64,000 nt of DNA, taken from positions 1-64,000 of the forward strand of contig CATOMC010000011.1 of NCBI GenBank assembly GCA_951801245.1. The letters are read 5' to 3'. The number at the start of each line of letters is the position of its first letter. Positions within the stretch are counted from its first letter, which is position 1. The notes beneath the pieces are model-generated. The model searched no databases and was not told the origin of the DNA. It saw only the letters and a program-made list of their open reading frames with translations. The translations under genes and the position numbers were made by a program. This DNA comes from an uncultured Lachnospiraceae bacterium. Lineage in GTDB: Bacteria; Bacillota_A; Clostridia; Lachnospirales; Lachnospiraceae. This document shows, one piece after another, positions 52,971 through 62,217 of this stretch.

Positions 52971-53987
52971 GTGAATTATCAGGAAGTATTAGAGGCAGCA
53001 AGACCTTATATGGGGCAGGTGTGTAAGGCCTGCGCGGTGTGTAACGGCAAGGCCTGCGGCAACAAGATACCAGGCCCTGGGGCAAAGGGGGTGGGAGATG
53101 TAGCCATCCGTAACTATGATGCCTGGCAGGAAATCCGGGTCAATATGGATACTTTGACAGAAAAGAGGAAGGTGGACACTTCCATAGAGTTGTTTGGTAA
53201 GACTTTTCAGTATCCCTTTTTTGCCGGACCGGTGGGGGCAGTGAACCTTCACTATGGCGATAAGTACAATGATATGTCTTATAATGACGTGATGGTGGCC
53301 GCCTGTGCGGATGCGGGGATTGCAGCCTTTACAGGAGATGGTACAAGTCCCGAAGTGGTAAAAGCGGCGGCTGCGGCAATCAGGGAAAGGGGCGGTGCCG
53401 GTATTCCTACCATCAAGCCATGGAATTTTGATACCGTTAAGGAGAAGCTTTCCCTTGTAAAAGAAGCGGGTGCTTATGCGGTGGCGATGGACATTGATGC
53501 GGCGGGTCTGCCCTTTTTGAAGAACATGCAGCCGCCGGCAGGGGCGAAATCGGTGGAGGAGATGCGTCGGATTATCAAGGAGGCGGGTCTGCCTTTTATC
53601 ATCAAGGGTATTATGACGATCAATGGCGCCATGAAAGCAAAGGAGGCCGGAGCGGCAGCCATTGTTGTGTCCAATCACGGCGGGCGGGTATTAGACCAGT
53701 GTCCGGCTACGGCTGAGGTGTTGGAAGACATCGTGGGTGCGGTGGATGGATCCATGAAGGTGCTTGTGGACGGGGGTATCCGTTCCGGCGTGGATGTGTT
53801 TAAGGCACTGGCCATGGGAGCAGACGGCGTGCTGATTGCAAGACCCTTTGTACCAGCCGTCTACGGTGCAGGCGCTAAGGGCGTGCAGGTATATGTAGAG
53901 AAGATAGCCGGGGAACTGCAGGATACCATGGAAATGTGCGGTGTCTATTCTATAGATGAAATTAATAAAAATAACGTATGGTATTAA
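52971..53987 (+). CDS. FMN-dependent alpha-hydroxy-acid dehydrogenase-like protein
   Basis: 338 residues, FMN-binding TIM barrel. The catalytic-loop segment IVVSNHGGRVLDQ carries the active-site His and Arg, and VLVDGGIRSGVDVFKALAMG binds the phosphate. FFAGPVGAVNLHYGD is near the N-terminus. An unusual Cys-rich N-terminus, MGQVCKACAVCNGKACGNKI, is shared by Clostridial members annotated as alpha-hydroxy-acid oxidising proteins; it could bind a metal or an iron-sulfur cluster. The start is GTG 52971. In an anaerobe an oxidase role is unlikely; lactate-type dehydrogenase activity is a guess. Confidence 0.82.
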   Translation: MNYQEVLEAARPYMGQVCKACAVCNGKACGNKIPGPGAKGVGDVAIRNYDAWQEIRVNMDTLTEKRKVDTSIELFGKTFQYPFFAGPVGAVNLHYGDKYNDMSYNDVMVAACADAGIAAFTGDGTSPEVVKAAAAAIRERGGAGIPTIKPWNFDTVKEKLSLVKEAGAYAVAMDIDAAGLPFLKNMQPPAGAKSVEEMRRIIKEAGLPFIIKGIMTINGAMKAKEAGAAAIVVSNHGGRVLDQCPATAEVLEDIVGAVDGSMKVLVDGGIRSGVDVFKALAMGADGVLIARPFVPAVYGAGAKGVQVYVEKIAGELQDTMEMCGVYSIDEINKNNVWY

Positions 53988-54113
53988 ATTACAGGACACG
54001 AGCACATGTATGGAATATTTTAGTGATACGATTCTTCCCGCGAGCAATGAGTCAGGCGGATGTGATGCATTCGTTTGGCTTGATGTGCATGGGAGTTGTA
54101 CAAGGAGCAGACA

Positions 54114-55523
54114 TTGAAGAGAACAGAACATGTAGTGAAAGAGGTTATGCCTGGTTCTATCGCCCAGGAGATGGAGATTATGCCGGGGGATGTGCTTCTT
54201 GCTGTCAATAACAAGGAAATAGAGGATGTGTTCGACTACCGTTATCTGATTCATGACGAGTATATCGAGGTACTTGTGCGGAAACCGAACGGTGAGGAGT
54301 GGCTTCTGGAAATTGAGAAAGAGTATGGAGACGATCTGGGAATAGAGTTCGAGAATGGTCTGATGAGTGAGTATCGTTCCTGCAGTAACAAGTGCATCTT
54401 TTGCTTTATAGACCAGATGCCGCCGGGAATGCGCGAGACACTGTATTTTAAGGATGATGATTCGAGACTGTCCTTTTTACAAGGCAATTATATTACGCTG
54501 ACCAATATGAACGAGAAGGATGTGGAGCGGATTATTAGAATGCAGCTTGCCCCGATCAATATTTCCGTACAGACAACGAACCCCGAGCTGCGGTGTATGA
54601 TGCTTCATAATCGTTTTGCAGGAGAAAAGCTGCAATTTCTGCAGAGATTCTATGAGGGACATGTGGAGATGAACGGGCAGATTGTGTGTTGTAAGGGCGT
54701 GAATGACGGGGAAGAACTTCGCCGAAGCATTACGGATCTGATGAAGTATCTGCCATTTATGCGCAGTGTGTCGGTAGTACCGGCGGGAATCAGTAAGTTT
54801 CGTGAGGGATTGTATCCCATTGGATTGTTTAGCAAAGAGGAAGCGGCACAGATTGTTGACATGATAGAGAGTTACCAGCAGGTATGTCTGGATGCGTATG
54901 GGCTGCATTTCGTCCATGCCAGCGACGAGTTTTATATTCTGGCTGAAAGGGAATTTCCAGAGGAAGAACGCTACGATGGCTATATTCAGTTGGAGAACGG
55001 TGTGGGTATGATGCGGCTTTTGATGGAGGAATTTGCGCTGGCTTATGAGGCGTCTCTTCAGGATAAGCATTATCACAAGAGGAAGCAAACCTTAAAACGG
55101 ACTTTGACAGTGGCAACGGGACAGTTAGCCTGCGACACGCTGGAGGGACTCTCGGAACAACTGAAGAGGGCGTATCCGGGACTTGTGATCAAAGTCTGCG
55201 CTATCCGGAATGACTTTTTCGGAGAAACGATTACCGTGTCAGGGCTTGTCACCGGACAGGATCTGATCATGCAGTTAAAAGAAAGGCAGAAGGCTGGAGA
55301 AAATCTGGGAGAGGCATTGTTGATCCCGGCCAATATGCTGCGAAGCGGGGAGCAGGTTTTTCTGGATGATATCACGACAGCGCAGGTGGAACAGGAACTG
55401 GGCCTTCGTGTGGTACCCGTGGAGTCTGGCGGGCAGGATTTTGTGGATGCGGTGCTTGACAGAGAATATTGTATGGAAAGAGAGAACGGGCAGTTTGTGT
55501 ATATCAAAGGATACGACAGGTGA
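54114..55523 (+). CDS. DUF512 radical-SAM protein with N-terminal PDZ domain
   Basis: 469 residues. The PDZ-like N-terminus (VVKEVMPGSIAQEMEIMPGD) is followed by a radical-SAM Cys motif, RSCSNKCIFCFIDQMP (CxxxCxxC), and the DUF512 C-terminal domain (TVATGQLACDTLEGL, ALLIPANMLRSGEQVFLDD). Members are widespread in Clostridia, usually next to the GTPase gene der; here that neighbour is missing. The function is unknown. TTG 54114 is preferred because AAGGAG lies six bases upstream. Confidence 0.87.
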   Translation: MKRTEHVVKEVMPGSIAQEMEIMPGDVLLAVNNKEIEDVFDYRYLIHDEYIEVLVRKPNGEEWLLEIEKEYGDDLGIEFENGLMSEYRSCSNKCIFCFIDQMPPGMRETLYFKDDDSRLSFLQGNYITLTNMNEKDVERIIRMQLAPINISVQTTNPELRCMMLHNRFAGEKLQFLQRFYEGHVEMNGQIVCCKGVNDGEELRRSITDLMKYLPFMRSVSVVPAGISKFREGLYPIGLFSKEEAAQIVDMIESYQQVCLDAYGLHFVHASDEFYILAEREFPEEERYDGYIQLENGVGMMRLLMEEFALAYEASLQDKHYHKRKQTLKRTLTVATGQLACDTLEGLSEQLKRAYPGLVIKVCAIRNDFFGETITVSGLVTGQDLIMQLKERQKAGENLGEALLIPANMLRSGEQVFLDDITTAQVEQELGLRVVPVESGGQDFVDAVLDREYCMERENGQFVYIKGYDR

Positions 55524-55596
55524 GTATCGGTGCTGCTCTTTCATAATATATGGGAAGTAAGGCAGTGTATGGAAGAAAGGAAGAGAGTAGGACAAT

Positions 55597-56190
55597 ATGA
55601 ACTATACGGTTAGGAAATTGGATCAGGAAGCAGTCGGCAGCATTTATCAGTCCTATATGACCAGGGATTTTCCGTCTTCCGAATTAAAACCGCTCAGTCA
55701 TATCATCAGAAGTATGGAGCAGGGGTATGGATTCACAATGGGGATCTATAAAGAGACAGAACTGATGGGATATGCGGTGTTTATTGTGGCTGGCGGTTAT
55801 GCTTTGCTGGATTATTTTGCGGTAGTGAAAGAATATAGGGGAAAAGGTGTGGGACATGAGGCGTTTGATCTTCTGACAACGTATTTTGAGGAAAATTTTT
55901 CGCAAATAAGAGGGATCTATATTGAGGCGGAGCGGATTGACAAGGCCCGGAATGAGGAAGAGAGAGTCGTTCGCAGACGCCGCATCGCATTCTATCAGTC
56001 GTGCGGTTGTGTTTTGACGGAATTAGAATCCACTTTATTTGGGGTCGCATACAGTATTATGTATTATCGGCTGGGGCAGACTGAGGCGCCGCCGTCTTTG
56101 GAAGCGGTTGATCTGATTTACAGAATCATGTTCAAAAAGACACATTATAACAGTTTTGTGAAATTAGGCGTGGCGGGTGGTAAGGATTGA
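55597..56190 (+). CDS. GNAT-family N-acetyltransferase
   Basis: 197 residues. The acetyl-CoA-binding region is DYFAVVKEYRGKGVGHEAFD, with the typical V/I-x-x-x-x-R-G-x-G-x-G/A core, and the C-terminal half has RIAFYQSCGCVLTELESTLF. The family resembles acetyltransferases of unknown substrate in Firmicutes. GGAAGAGAGTAGG precedes the start weakly. It stands between the radical-SAM gene and a chemoreceptor gene, probably without functional link. Confidence 0.83.
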   Translation: MNYTVRKLDQEAVGSIYQSYMTRDFPSSELKPLSHIIRSMEQGYGFTMGIYKETELMGYAVFIVAGGYALLDYFAVVKEYRGKGVGHEAFDLLTTYFEENFSQIRGIYIEAERIDKARNEEERVVRRRRIAFYQSCGCVLTELESTLFGVAYSIMYYRLGQTEAPPSLEAVDLIYRIMFKKTHYNSFVKLGVAGGKD

Positions 56191-56252
56191 CTTTTGGAAG
56201 AGCCTAAGATACTATCTATGTAAGAGTGCAGACGAAAAAGGAGGAAGTGCAG

Positions 56253-57713
56253 GTGCAATTAGAAATACTGGAAAATGAAGAGAAGCGGATGAACAGGATT
56301 GTTTTTCTGTTTCTGATGGTGATACCCGTTGTGGCATTTATCTATGTACTGTTGTTTAATGGGGGCAGTATGAAGGATGCCGTGGTTCTTCTCATGGCAC
56401 TTGCGGGCCTGATTGTAAAAGTTTTGGAAAAAAAGCTTGGTACGAAAGCCAAATATCTGTATATTTCGATTCTTCCTTTGTTTGGGGCAATAACGATTGT
56501 TATGGGAAATCCGGGTGTGTATGGTGCCATGGCAGAAGCGTACTTACTGGTACTATTCCTTGCCGTCCCATACTATGATTTATCAGTGGTCAGAGTTTGT
56601 ACGGTTGTGACGCTGGCGGCCAATATAATAGCACTTGTGATTTTTCCATCCGCATACCTGTGTATGTATACACTGCCAATATGGGTGTTTATTGTTATGG
56701 TGTATGTGCTTGCAGTGCTGGCAGCTTCCTTTATCGTGACAAGAGCACGATCTCTGTTTATAGAGGTGGGGCAGAAAGGACATGAGGAAGAGGATCTTCT
56801 TGGTAATGTAAAGGAGTCTTTTGAGGGACTGCGGGATTCTTCACATATTATTCGTGAATCCATACATGAATTTGAAAACAGTATTGCAGAGATTGCAGCA
56901 TCTACGGCGGAAATTTCTAATAATGTGGAGCTGCAGATTGATCAGGTCAGAGGGAGTCTGGATATCTTTAGCGATCTGGACAGCAAAATTGTGGATTCCG
57001 AGCAAAAGGTACTGCAGACCGTGGATCATATGAAGCAGTTGGAGGAAAAGAATAATGATGGAATGGTAGTGATCGGGGAACTCTCCGGGAAATTCACTGA
57101 AAACATCAAATCTACGAAAGAGGCATCGGAGGGGATGACTGTTCTGGCAGAGAAATCCAGTTCGATCGGAGAAATCATTGACAGTATCAGTCAGATTGCC
57201 CAGAAGACAAATCTGCTGGCCCTGAATGCTGCCATTGAGGCTGCAAGAGCCGGGGAGGCCGGAAAAGGGTTTGCTGTGGTTGCAGATGAGATTAATGTTT
57301 TGTCGGGGCAGTCTGCCGCAGCTACACAGAAGATCAATACGATTCTCAAAGACATTATTGCGACCATCAAAGACACCAGCAAGGTCATTGACTGTAACAA
57401 TGTTATCGTGCAGGAGTCCAATGAGAAACTGAATGGAACAGTCAAGATTTTCGACACAATGCTTCATTCGTCCCGGCAGGTGATCGAAGAGACCGGTAAA
57501 TTAAAGGAAGAGCTGCTGGGCATTGTATCTATGAAGGAGCGTTTGCTTGAAGCTATGCAGAGTGTGGAGGAGACAGCGCAGGTTTCCGTACGGAGTACCA
57601 GTGAGATCAGTTCTTCCATAGAGGAGCAGGTAAGCGGGATCGTGAGCATCATGGAATCCATGGAACAGGTGCAGGTGGGCATAGACAGGCTGGCACAGAT
57701 GCTGAACATATAA
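56253..57713 (+). CDS. Methyl-accepting chemotaxis protein with multi-helix membrane sensor
   Basis: About 486 residues. The N-terminal ~180 residues contain five or six hydrophobic helices with no large extracellular domain and no obvious HAMP domain. Then comes a long coiled-coil signalling domain with the conserved hairpin tip [20 protein letters not shown] and [20 protein letters not shown]. It could sense membrane state or a small ligand within the membrane. GTG 56253 has AAGGAGG nine bases before it; GTG 56226 does not. No other chemotaxis genes are in the window. Confidence 0.88.
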   Translation: MQLEILENEEKRMNRIVFLFLMVIPVVAFIYVLLFNGGSMKDAVVLLMALAGLIVKVLEKKLGTKAKYLYISILPLFGAITIVMGNPGVYGAMAEAYLLVLFLAVPYYDLSVVRVCTVVTLAANIIALVIFPSAYLCMYTLPIWVFIVMVYVLAVLAASFIVTRARSLFIEVGQKGHEEEDLLGNVKESFEGLRDSSHIIRESIHEFENSIAEIAASTAEISNNVELQIDQVRGSLDIFSDLDSKIVDSEQKVLQTVDHMKQLEEKNNDGMVVIGELSGKFTENIKSTKEASEGMTVLAEKSSSIGEIIDSISQIAQKTNLLALNAAIEAARAGEAGKGFAVVADEINVLSGQSAAATQKINTILKDIIATIKDTSKVIDCNNVIVQESNEKLNGTVKIFDTMLHSSRQVIEETGKLKEELLGIVSMKERLLEAMQSVEETAQVSVRSTSEISSSIEEQVSGIVSIMESMEQVQVGIDRLAQMLNI

Positions 57714-57742
57714 TAACAATTGTTATATAATAAAAAATGATG

Positions 57743-57772
57743 TCCCGCTGTTTCTGGCGGGATATTTGTTTC
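57743..57772 (+). terminator. Terminator after the chemoreceptor gene
   Basis: TCCCGC / GCGGGA stem with an 8-base loop, followed by TATTTGTTT. Confidence 0.62.
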
Positions 57773-57794
57773 AGGAAGAAAGGAAGCGATACTT

Positions 57795-58562
57795 ATGAGA
57801 GCAGTATGGAGCAGTTTGGTCCTTGCCATTTCCATGTATTCCAAAATACCCATGCCAAAAACCGGTTGGGATCAAAAAAATATGAAATATGTATTGTGCT
57901 TTTTCCCGGTGGTTGGAGTGATAGTCGGTATACTGATATATGTCTGGGGAAGGGTCTGTATGGCCTGCGGTTTCGGGCAGGTGTGCTTTGCCCTCGTAGG
58001 GACCGTCATTCCGATGCTTGTGACAGGCGGGATCCATCTGGATGGTTTTATGGATACTGTTGAAGCCCTTCATTCTAATGAAAAAAGGGAAAAGAAGCTG
58101 CAGATCTTGAAAGATCCGCATGTGGGGGCTTTTGCGGTGATTGCCCTGGCGGGGTACAGCTTTTTGTATGCTGCAGGAATGACACAGATCTGGAGGACGG
58201 ATCATCTGGTGCTGTTGGCGTTCAGTTTTGTGATTTCCAGAAGTCTGAGCGGCATGTCACTGGTATGGTTTCAGGCGGCCAGGAAGGAGGGATTTTTATA
58301 TACTATTTCCTCTGCGGCTTATAAACCGGTGGTACGGGTGGTATTGGCACTGATCTTGGGCGGCTGTTTTATCAGTCTTATCCTGATCTCTCCCGTGATC
58401 GGTGCGGTGATGGCACTGGCCGCCATGTGGGTGTGGACATATTATTATTATATGTCAAAGAAGCAGTTTGGCGGCATCACGGGAGACCTTGCGGGGTATT
58501 TTTTGAGTTTGTGCGAGCTGTCAAGTGTATTGATCATAGGATTTATGGGAAGGGTAATGTGA
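57795..58562 (+). CDS. cobS: Adenosylcobinamide-GDP ribazoletransferase (cobalamin synthase)
   Basis: 255 residues with about six helices. Family signatures are SMYSKIPMPKTGW near the start, VTGGIHLDGFMDTVEALHSN (conserved His/Asp cluster that binds Mg2+) and KDPHVGAFAVIALAGYSFLY, then KQFGGITGDLAGYFLSLCEL at the end. It joins adenosylcobinamide-GDP with ribazole at the membrane to make cobalamin. Unusually, it stands without cobU, cobT or cobC beside it. The next gene begins seven bases after the stop, so the two may share an mRNA. Confidence 0.93.
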   Translation: MRAVWSSLVLAISMYSKIPMPKTGWDQKNMKYVLCFFPVVGVIVGILIYVWGRVCMACGFGQVCFALVGTVIPMLVTGGIHLDGFMDTVEALHSNEKREKKLQILKDPHVGAFAVIALAGYSFLYAAGMTQIWRTDHLVLLAFSFVISRSLSGMSLVWFQAARKEGFLYTISSAAYKPVVRVVLALILGGCFISLILISPVIGAVMALAAMWVWTYYYYMSKKQFGGITGDLAGYFLSLCELSSVLIIGFMGRVM

Positions 58563-58569
58563 TTTTGGT

Positions 58570-61368
58570 ATGGGTGATAAGAGATTGGTACTGGGCGTTC
58601 TCGCCCATGTGGATGCGGGCAAGACAACTTTAGCGGAACGGATTCTTTATGTCAGCGGCATGATACGCAGGATAGGACGTGTGGATCATCAGGATGCCTT
58701 TCTGGATACGGACAGGCAGGAACGGGAGCGCGGCATCACGATTTTTGCCAAGCAGGCTTCGTTTACCTGGCGGGATATGGAAGTGACGCTCTTAGATACG
58801 CCGGGACATGTGGACTTCGCGGCGGAGATGGAGCGTACCCTGCAGGTACTTGATTATGCCGTGCTCATCATAAGCGGTGCGGATGGAGTGCAGGGACACA
58901 CCCTGACTTTGTGGAAACTGTTGGAACGCTATCAGGTACCGGTGTTTCTCTTTATCAATAAGATGGATCAGCCAGGGACAGATGCTGACGCACTGCTTGC
59001 AGAACTTAAGAAAAGTCTGGATGAGCGGTGCGTGTCTTTTGTGTATAGAGACAGCGAAGAAAAGGCGGCATTTTATGAGAATATTGCAGTCTGTGATGAG
59101 GAGCTTTTAGAAAGATATCTATATCAGGAGGACGTGCAGGACAGTCCGCCGCCCATAAGCGCAGGGGAGATTACCAAACTCATAGCGGACAGAAAGCTGT
59201 TTCCCTGTTTCTTCGGTTCAGCCCTGAAGGGGGACGGTGTGGAAGCACTGTTAGACGGCCTTAGAGAGTATACCCGTATGCCGTCCTATGGGACAGAATT
59301 TGGCGCCAGAGTATTTAAGATCACTCGGGATACTCAGGGAGTGCGGCTGACCCACGTCAAGGTGACCGGCGGCAGTCTGAAAGTGAAACAACTGATTACG
59401 GTGACAGGCAAAAGCGGCACTGCCCGGGAAGCAGACAGGAACGAGGAGACAGAAGAGAAGATCGATCAGATACGATTGTATGCCGGTGAAAAATATACGG
59501 TAGAGCAGGAAGCAGCGGCAGGAAGTATCTGTGCGTTGGCAGGATTGTCACATACATTTTGCGGGCAGGGGATTGGTGCAGAGCAGGAGGATACGATTCC
59601 CTTCTTGGAGCCGGTCATGTCCTATCGCATCGTTCTGCCGCCCGGAAGTGATGTGCACCGTATGTATAATATGTTATGTCAACTTGAGGAGGAAGAGCCG
59701 CTGCTTCATATCCTGTGGAATGAGCAGGTGGGAGAGATTCATGCACAGCTTATGGGGGAGGTGCAGATTGAAATCCTGCGGAACCTGATCCGGGAGAGGT
59801 TCGGGGTGGAGACAGAGTTCGACGAGGGCAGTATTGTCTATAAAGAGACGATCACGGATGTGGTGGAGGGGGTAGGACATTTTGAACCCCTTCGGCATTA
59901 TGCGGAAGTGCATCTGATCCTGGAGCCGGGAGAACGGGGCAGCGGACTGCAGTTTCGAAGCCGCCTAAGTGAGGATAAACTGGACAGGAACTGGCAGCGG
60001 CTGATATTGACCCATTTGGAGGAGAGAGAACATCCGGGTGTGCTGACCGGGGCGCCGATTACGGATATGCAGATAACGCTTGCGGCCGGAAAATCCCATA
60101 TCAAGCATACGGAAGGCGGGGATTTCAGACAGGCTACTTATCGGGCGCTCAGACAGGGGCTTTGCCGGGCGCAGAATATGCTGCTTGAGCCGGTCTATGA
60201 GTTCAGGATCGAATTGCCGGCGGAACTGATCGGCCGGGCCATGACGGATATGCAGGCAAAAGCGGGACGCTTTGGCGCACCGGAGACAGTGGGGGAATAT
60301 GTACAGCTTACGGGTACGGTTCCGGTGTCTGAAATGGGTGGTTATCAGACAGAACTCCTGGCATACTCGGGCGGAAAGGGACGTCTTACCACCGTGCTAA
60401 AGGGATATGAGCCTTGTCATAATGCGGAGGAAGTGATCGAGAGGATTGGCTATGAGGCAGAACATGACACGGCAAATCCCTGTGGTTCTGTGTTCTGTGC
60501 CCATGGAGCAGGCTTCGTGGTTGAATGGGACAAGGTAGAGGAATATATGCATCTGGAAGGGGTGCTGACAAACGGATGGACACTGCAGGACGGGACTGTC
60601 TATGGCAGGGATATTGACCATAATAGTCAAAATAATTTAGAAATGGAGTCCGGGAACTTTGCCGCGCGCTACGAAAGAAGAGCCGGCACGCGCAATTCCA
60701 GTACGGCAGAAGACTTCATCGGACAGGATGAGATTGAGGAGATTTTCAACCGTACTTATGGCGGCAGGGAGAGAAAGAAGCAGGACTGGGCCAGGACCAT
60801 CCGTTCTGACACTCCGTCCGATGCAAAATATAAAGGGGAAACGAAGCCGCAGGAGGAGTATCTGCTGGTGGACGGCTATAATATCATTTTTGCCTGGGAG
60901 GAGTTAAGTGAACTGGCCAGGACGAATCTGGATGGCGCCAGGGGCAGGCTGATGGATATTCTGAGCAATTATCAGGCTTACCGTAGGATGCATCTGATTC
61001 TGGTATTTGATGCCTATAAAGTAAAAGGAAATCCCGGCAGTGTGGTGCGGTATCATAACATAGATGTGGTCTACACGAAAGAGGCCGAGACAGCCGACCA
61101 GTATATCGAGAAGGTGGCTCATGAGATGAACCGGAAATACCGCGTGCGGGTGGCTACGTCGGATGGGCTGGAACAGCTTATCATCATGGGGGCCGGAGCC
61201 GCCAGAGTCTCAGCCAGGGAATTGTGGGACGAAGTGACGGAGGCGGCAAGAGAACTGCGGCAGGATTATATGGAACGCCCTGCGATCAAGGCAGGGGAGA
61301 GAAACTATTTATTTGACGGTATTTCCACAGAGGTGGCTGCATTTCTGGAGCAGGCGAAGAAAGAGTAA
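58570..61368 (+). CDS. TetM/EF-G-like ribosomal GTPase fused to a Rae1/YacP-like NYN nuclease domain
   Basis: 932 residues. The GTPase domain has AHVDAGKTT (G1), LDTPGHVDFAAEME (G3) and FINKMDQPG (G4). The EF-G domains II-V follow the tetracycline ribosomal-protection family, with VQIEILRNLIRERFGVETEF and VYEFRIELPAELIGRAMTDM, then GGYQTELLAYSGGKGRLTTV. A charged linker (about 715-762) leads to a C-terminal domain of about 170 residues with the NYN/PIN-like acidic set: LLVDGYNIIFAW (Asp768), LVFDAYKVKG, ETADQYIEKVA and VATSDGLEQLIIMGAG. That domain matches YacP/Rae1, an endonuclease that cuts mRNA in the ribosomal A site. A translation-quality or stress factor seems likelier than simple drug resistance. 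Confidence 0.88.
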   Translation: MGDKRLVLGVLAHVDAGKTTLAERILYVSGMIRRIGRVDHQDAFLDTDRQERERGITIFAKQASFTWRDMEVTLLDTPGHVDFAAEMERTLQVLDYAVLIISGADGVQGHTLTLWKLLERYQVPVFLFINKMDQPGTDADALLAELKKSLDERCVSFVYRDSEEKAAFYENIAVCDEELLERYLYQEDVQDSPPPISAGEITKLIADRKLFPCFFGSALKGDGVEALLDGLREYTRMPSYGTEFGARVFKITRDTQGVRLTHVKVTGGSLKVKQLITVTGKSGTAREADRNEETEEKIDQIRLYAGEKYTVEQEAAAGSICALAGLSHTFCGQGIGAEQEDTIPFLEPVMSYRIVLPPGSDVHRMYNMLCQLEEEEPLLHILWNEQVGEIHAQLMGEVQIEILRNLIRERFGVETEFDEGSIVYKETITDVVEGVGHFEPLRHYAEVHLILEPGERGSGLQFRSRLSEDKLDRNWQRLILTHLEEREHPGVLTGAPITDMQITLAAGKSHIKHTEGGDFRQATYRALRQGLCRAQNMLLEPVYEFRIELPAELIGRAMTDMQAKAGRFGAPETVGEYVQLTGTVPVSEMGGYQTELLAYSGGKGRLTTVLKGYEPCHNAEEVIERIGYEAEHDTANPCGSVFCAHGAGFVVEWDKVEEYMHLEGVLTNGWTLQDGTVYGRDIDHNSQNNLEMESGNFAARYERRAGTRNSSTAEDFIGQDEIEEIFNRTYGGRERKKQDWARTIRSDTPSDAKYKGETKPQEEYLLVDGYNIIFAWEELSELARTNLDGARGRLMDILSNYQAYRRMHLILVFDAYKVKGNPGSVVRYHNIDVVYTKEAETADQYIEKVAHEMNRKYRVRVATSDGLEQLIIMGAGAARVSARELWDEVTEAARELRQDYMERPAIKAGERNYLFDGISTEVAAFLEQAKKE

Positions 61369-61396
61369 GAGAGTTATAAGTTAAGAATTTTATAAG

Positions 61397-61415
61397 AAAT
61401 CCCGTGGGATTTTGT
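61397..61415 (+). terminator. Weak terminator hairpin after the GTPase-nuclease gene
   Basis: AAATCCC-GT-GGGATTT followed by TTGT. A further hairpin (TTCCTTTA / TAAAGGAA, 61423-61453) lies in the leader of the following response regulator gene. Confidence 0.4.
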
Positions 61416-61518
61416 AAGGAACTTCCTTTATGCTGATAGCAGGCTTAAAGGAAAGCGAGATTAGTGGATGCGCGGTCTTGGAAAAGTTGAGACCAGGTAA
61501 CGCGGAAATGAGGAAAAG

Positions 61519-62217
61519 ATGGACGAATGTGTACTTGTGGTGGATGATGACAGAGAGATTGTGCGGGCCATAGCCCTGCTTCTGGAAAAGGAAGGATACC
61601 GGGTGCTTCGGGCTTATGATGGCATGGAGGCGCTGCGGATTCTGGGAGAGCACTCGGTGCAGCTTATCATCATGGATGTGATGATGCCTAGACTGGACGG
61701 GCTTTCCGCCATGATGAAGATCAGGGAGCGGAAGAACCTGCCCATTATCGTTCTGAGCGCGAAGACGGAGGATACGGATAAGATACTGGGACTGTCCATG
61801 GGTGCGGATGATTATGTATCCAAACCTTTTCATCCCCAGGAACTGGCCGCCAGGGTCAAAAGCCAGCTTCGCAGATACACGATGCTTGGAGGCATTCATT
61901 CGCAGTTGGAAGAAGATGAGATCCGAAACGGCAGACTCTGTTATCGTCTGCAGGAGCGAACACTTTATGCGGACGGAGAGCCGGTGAAACTGACGGCCAC
62001 GGAGACGAAGATCATGGAACTGCTCATGAGAAACAGAGGCCGTATCTTTCCGGCGGAGGAGATTTATGAGAGAGTCTGGGAGGAACCGTCTTTTGCTCCG
62101 GAAAACACCGTGATGGTGCACATTCGTCATATCAGGGAGAAAATCGAGCTGAACCCGAAAGAGCCAGAATATATAAAGGTGGTGTGGGGTATTGGATACA
62201 AGATGGAAAAAAGGTAA
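61519..62217 (+). CDS. OmpR/PhoB-family response regulator
   Basis: 232 residues. Receiver domain: LVVDDDREIVRAIALLLEKE, phosphorylation site LIIMDVMMPRLDGL, and IVLSAKTEDTDKILGLSMGA followed by DDYVSKPF. The winged-helix DNA-binding domain has VKLTATETKIMELLMRNRGR and NTVMVHIRHIREKI, ending in VWGIGYKMEKR. The layout resembles VanR-type regulators. The kinase gene overlaps its last 26 bases. Confidence 0.94.
   Translation: MDECVLVVDDDREIVRAIALLLEKEGYRVLRAYDGMEALRILGEHSVQLIIMDVMMPRLDGLSAMMKIRERKNLPIIVLSAKTEDTDKILGLSMGADDYVSKPFHPQELAARVKSQLRRYTMLGGIHSQLEEDEIRNGRLCYRLQERTLYADGEPVKLTATETKIMELLMRNRGRIFPAEEIYERVWEEPSFAPENTVMVHIRHIREKIELNPKEPEYIKVVWGIGYKMEKR

Noticed and set aside
54011..54118. 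35-codon open frame between the FMN-dependent gene and the radical-SAM gene
   Set aside because: No ribosome site, no recognisable features, and it overlaps the ribosome site and start of the next gene.
58570..61368. Plain tetracycline-resistance (tetM/tetW) gene
   Set aside because: The GTPase core is only family-like, there are no mobile-element signs around it, and the C-terminal nuclease domain is not part of tetracycline-resistance proteins. Resistance cannot be claimed from this sequence.
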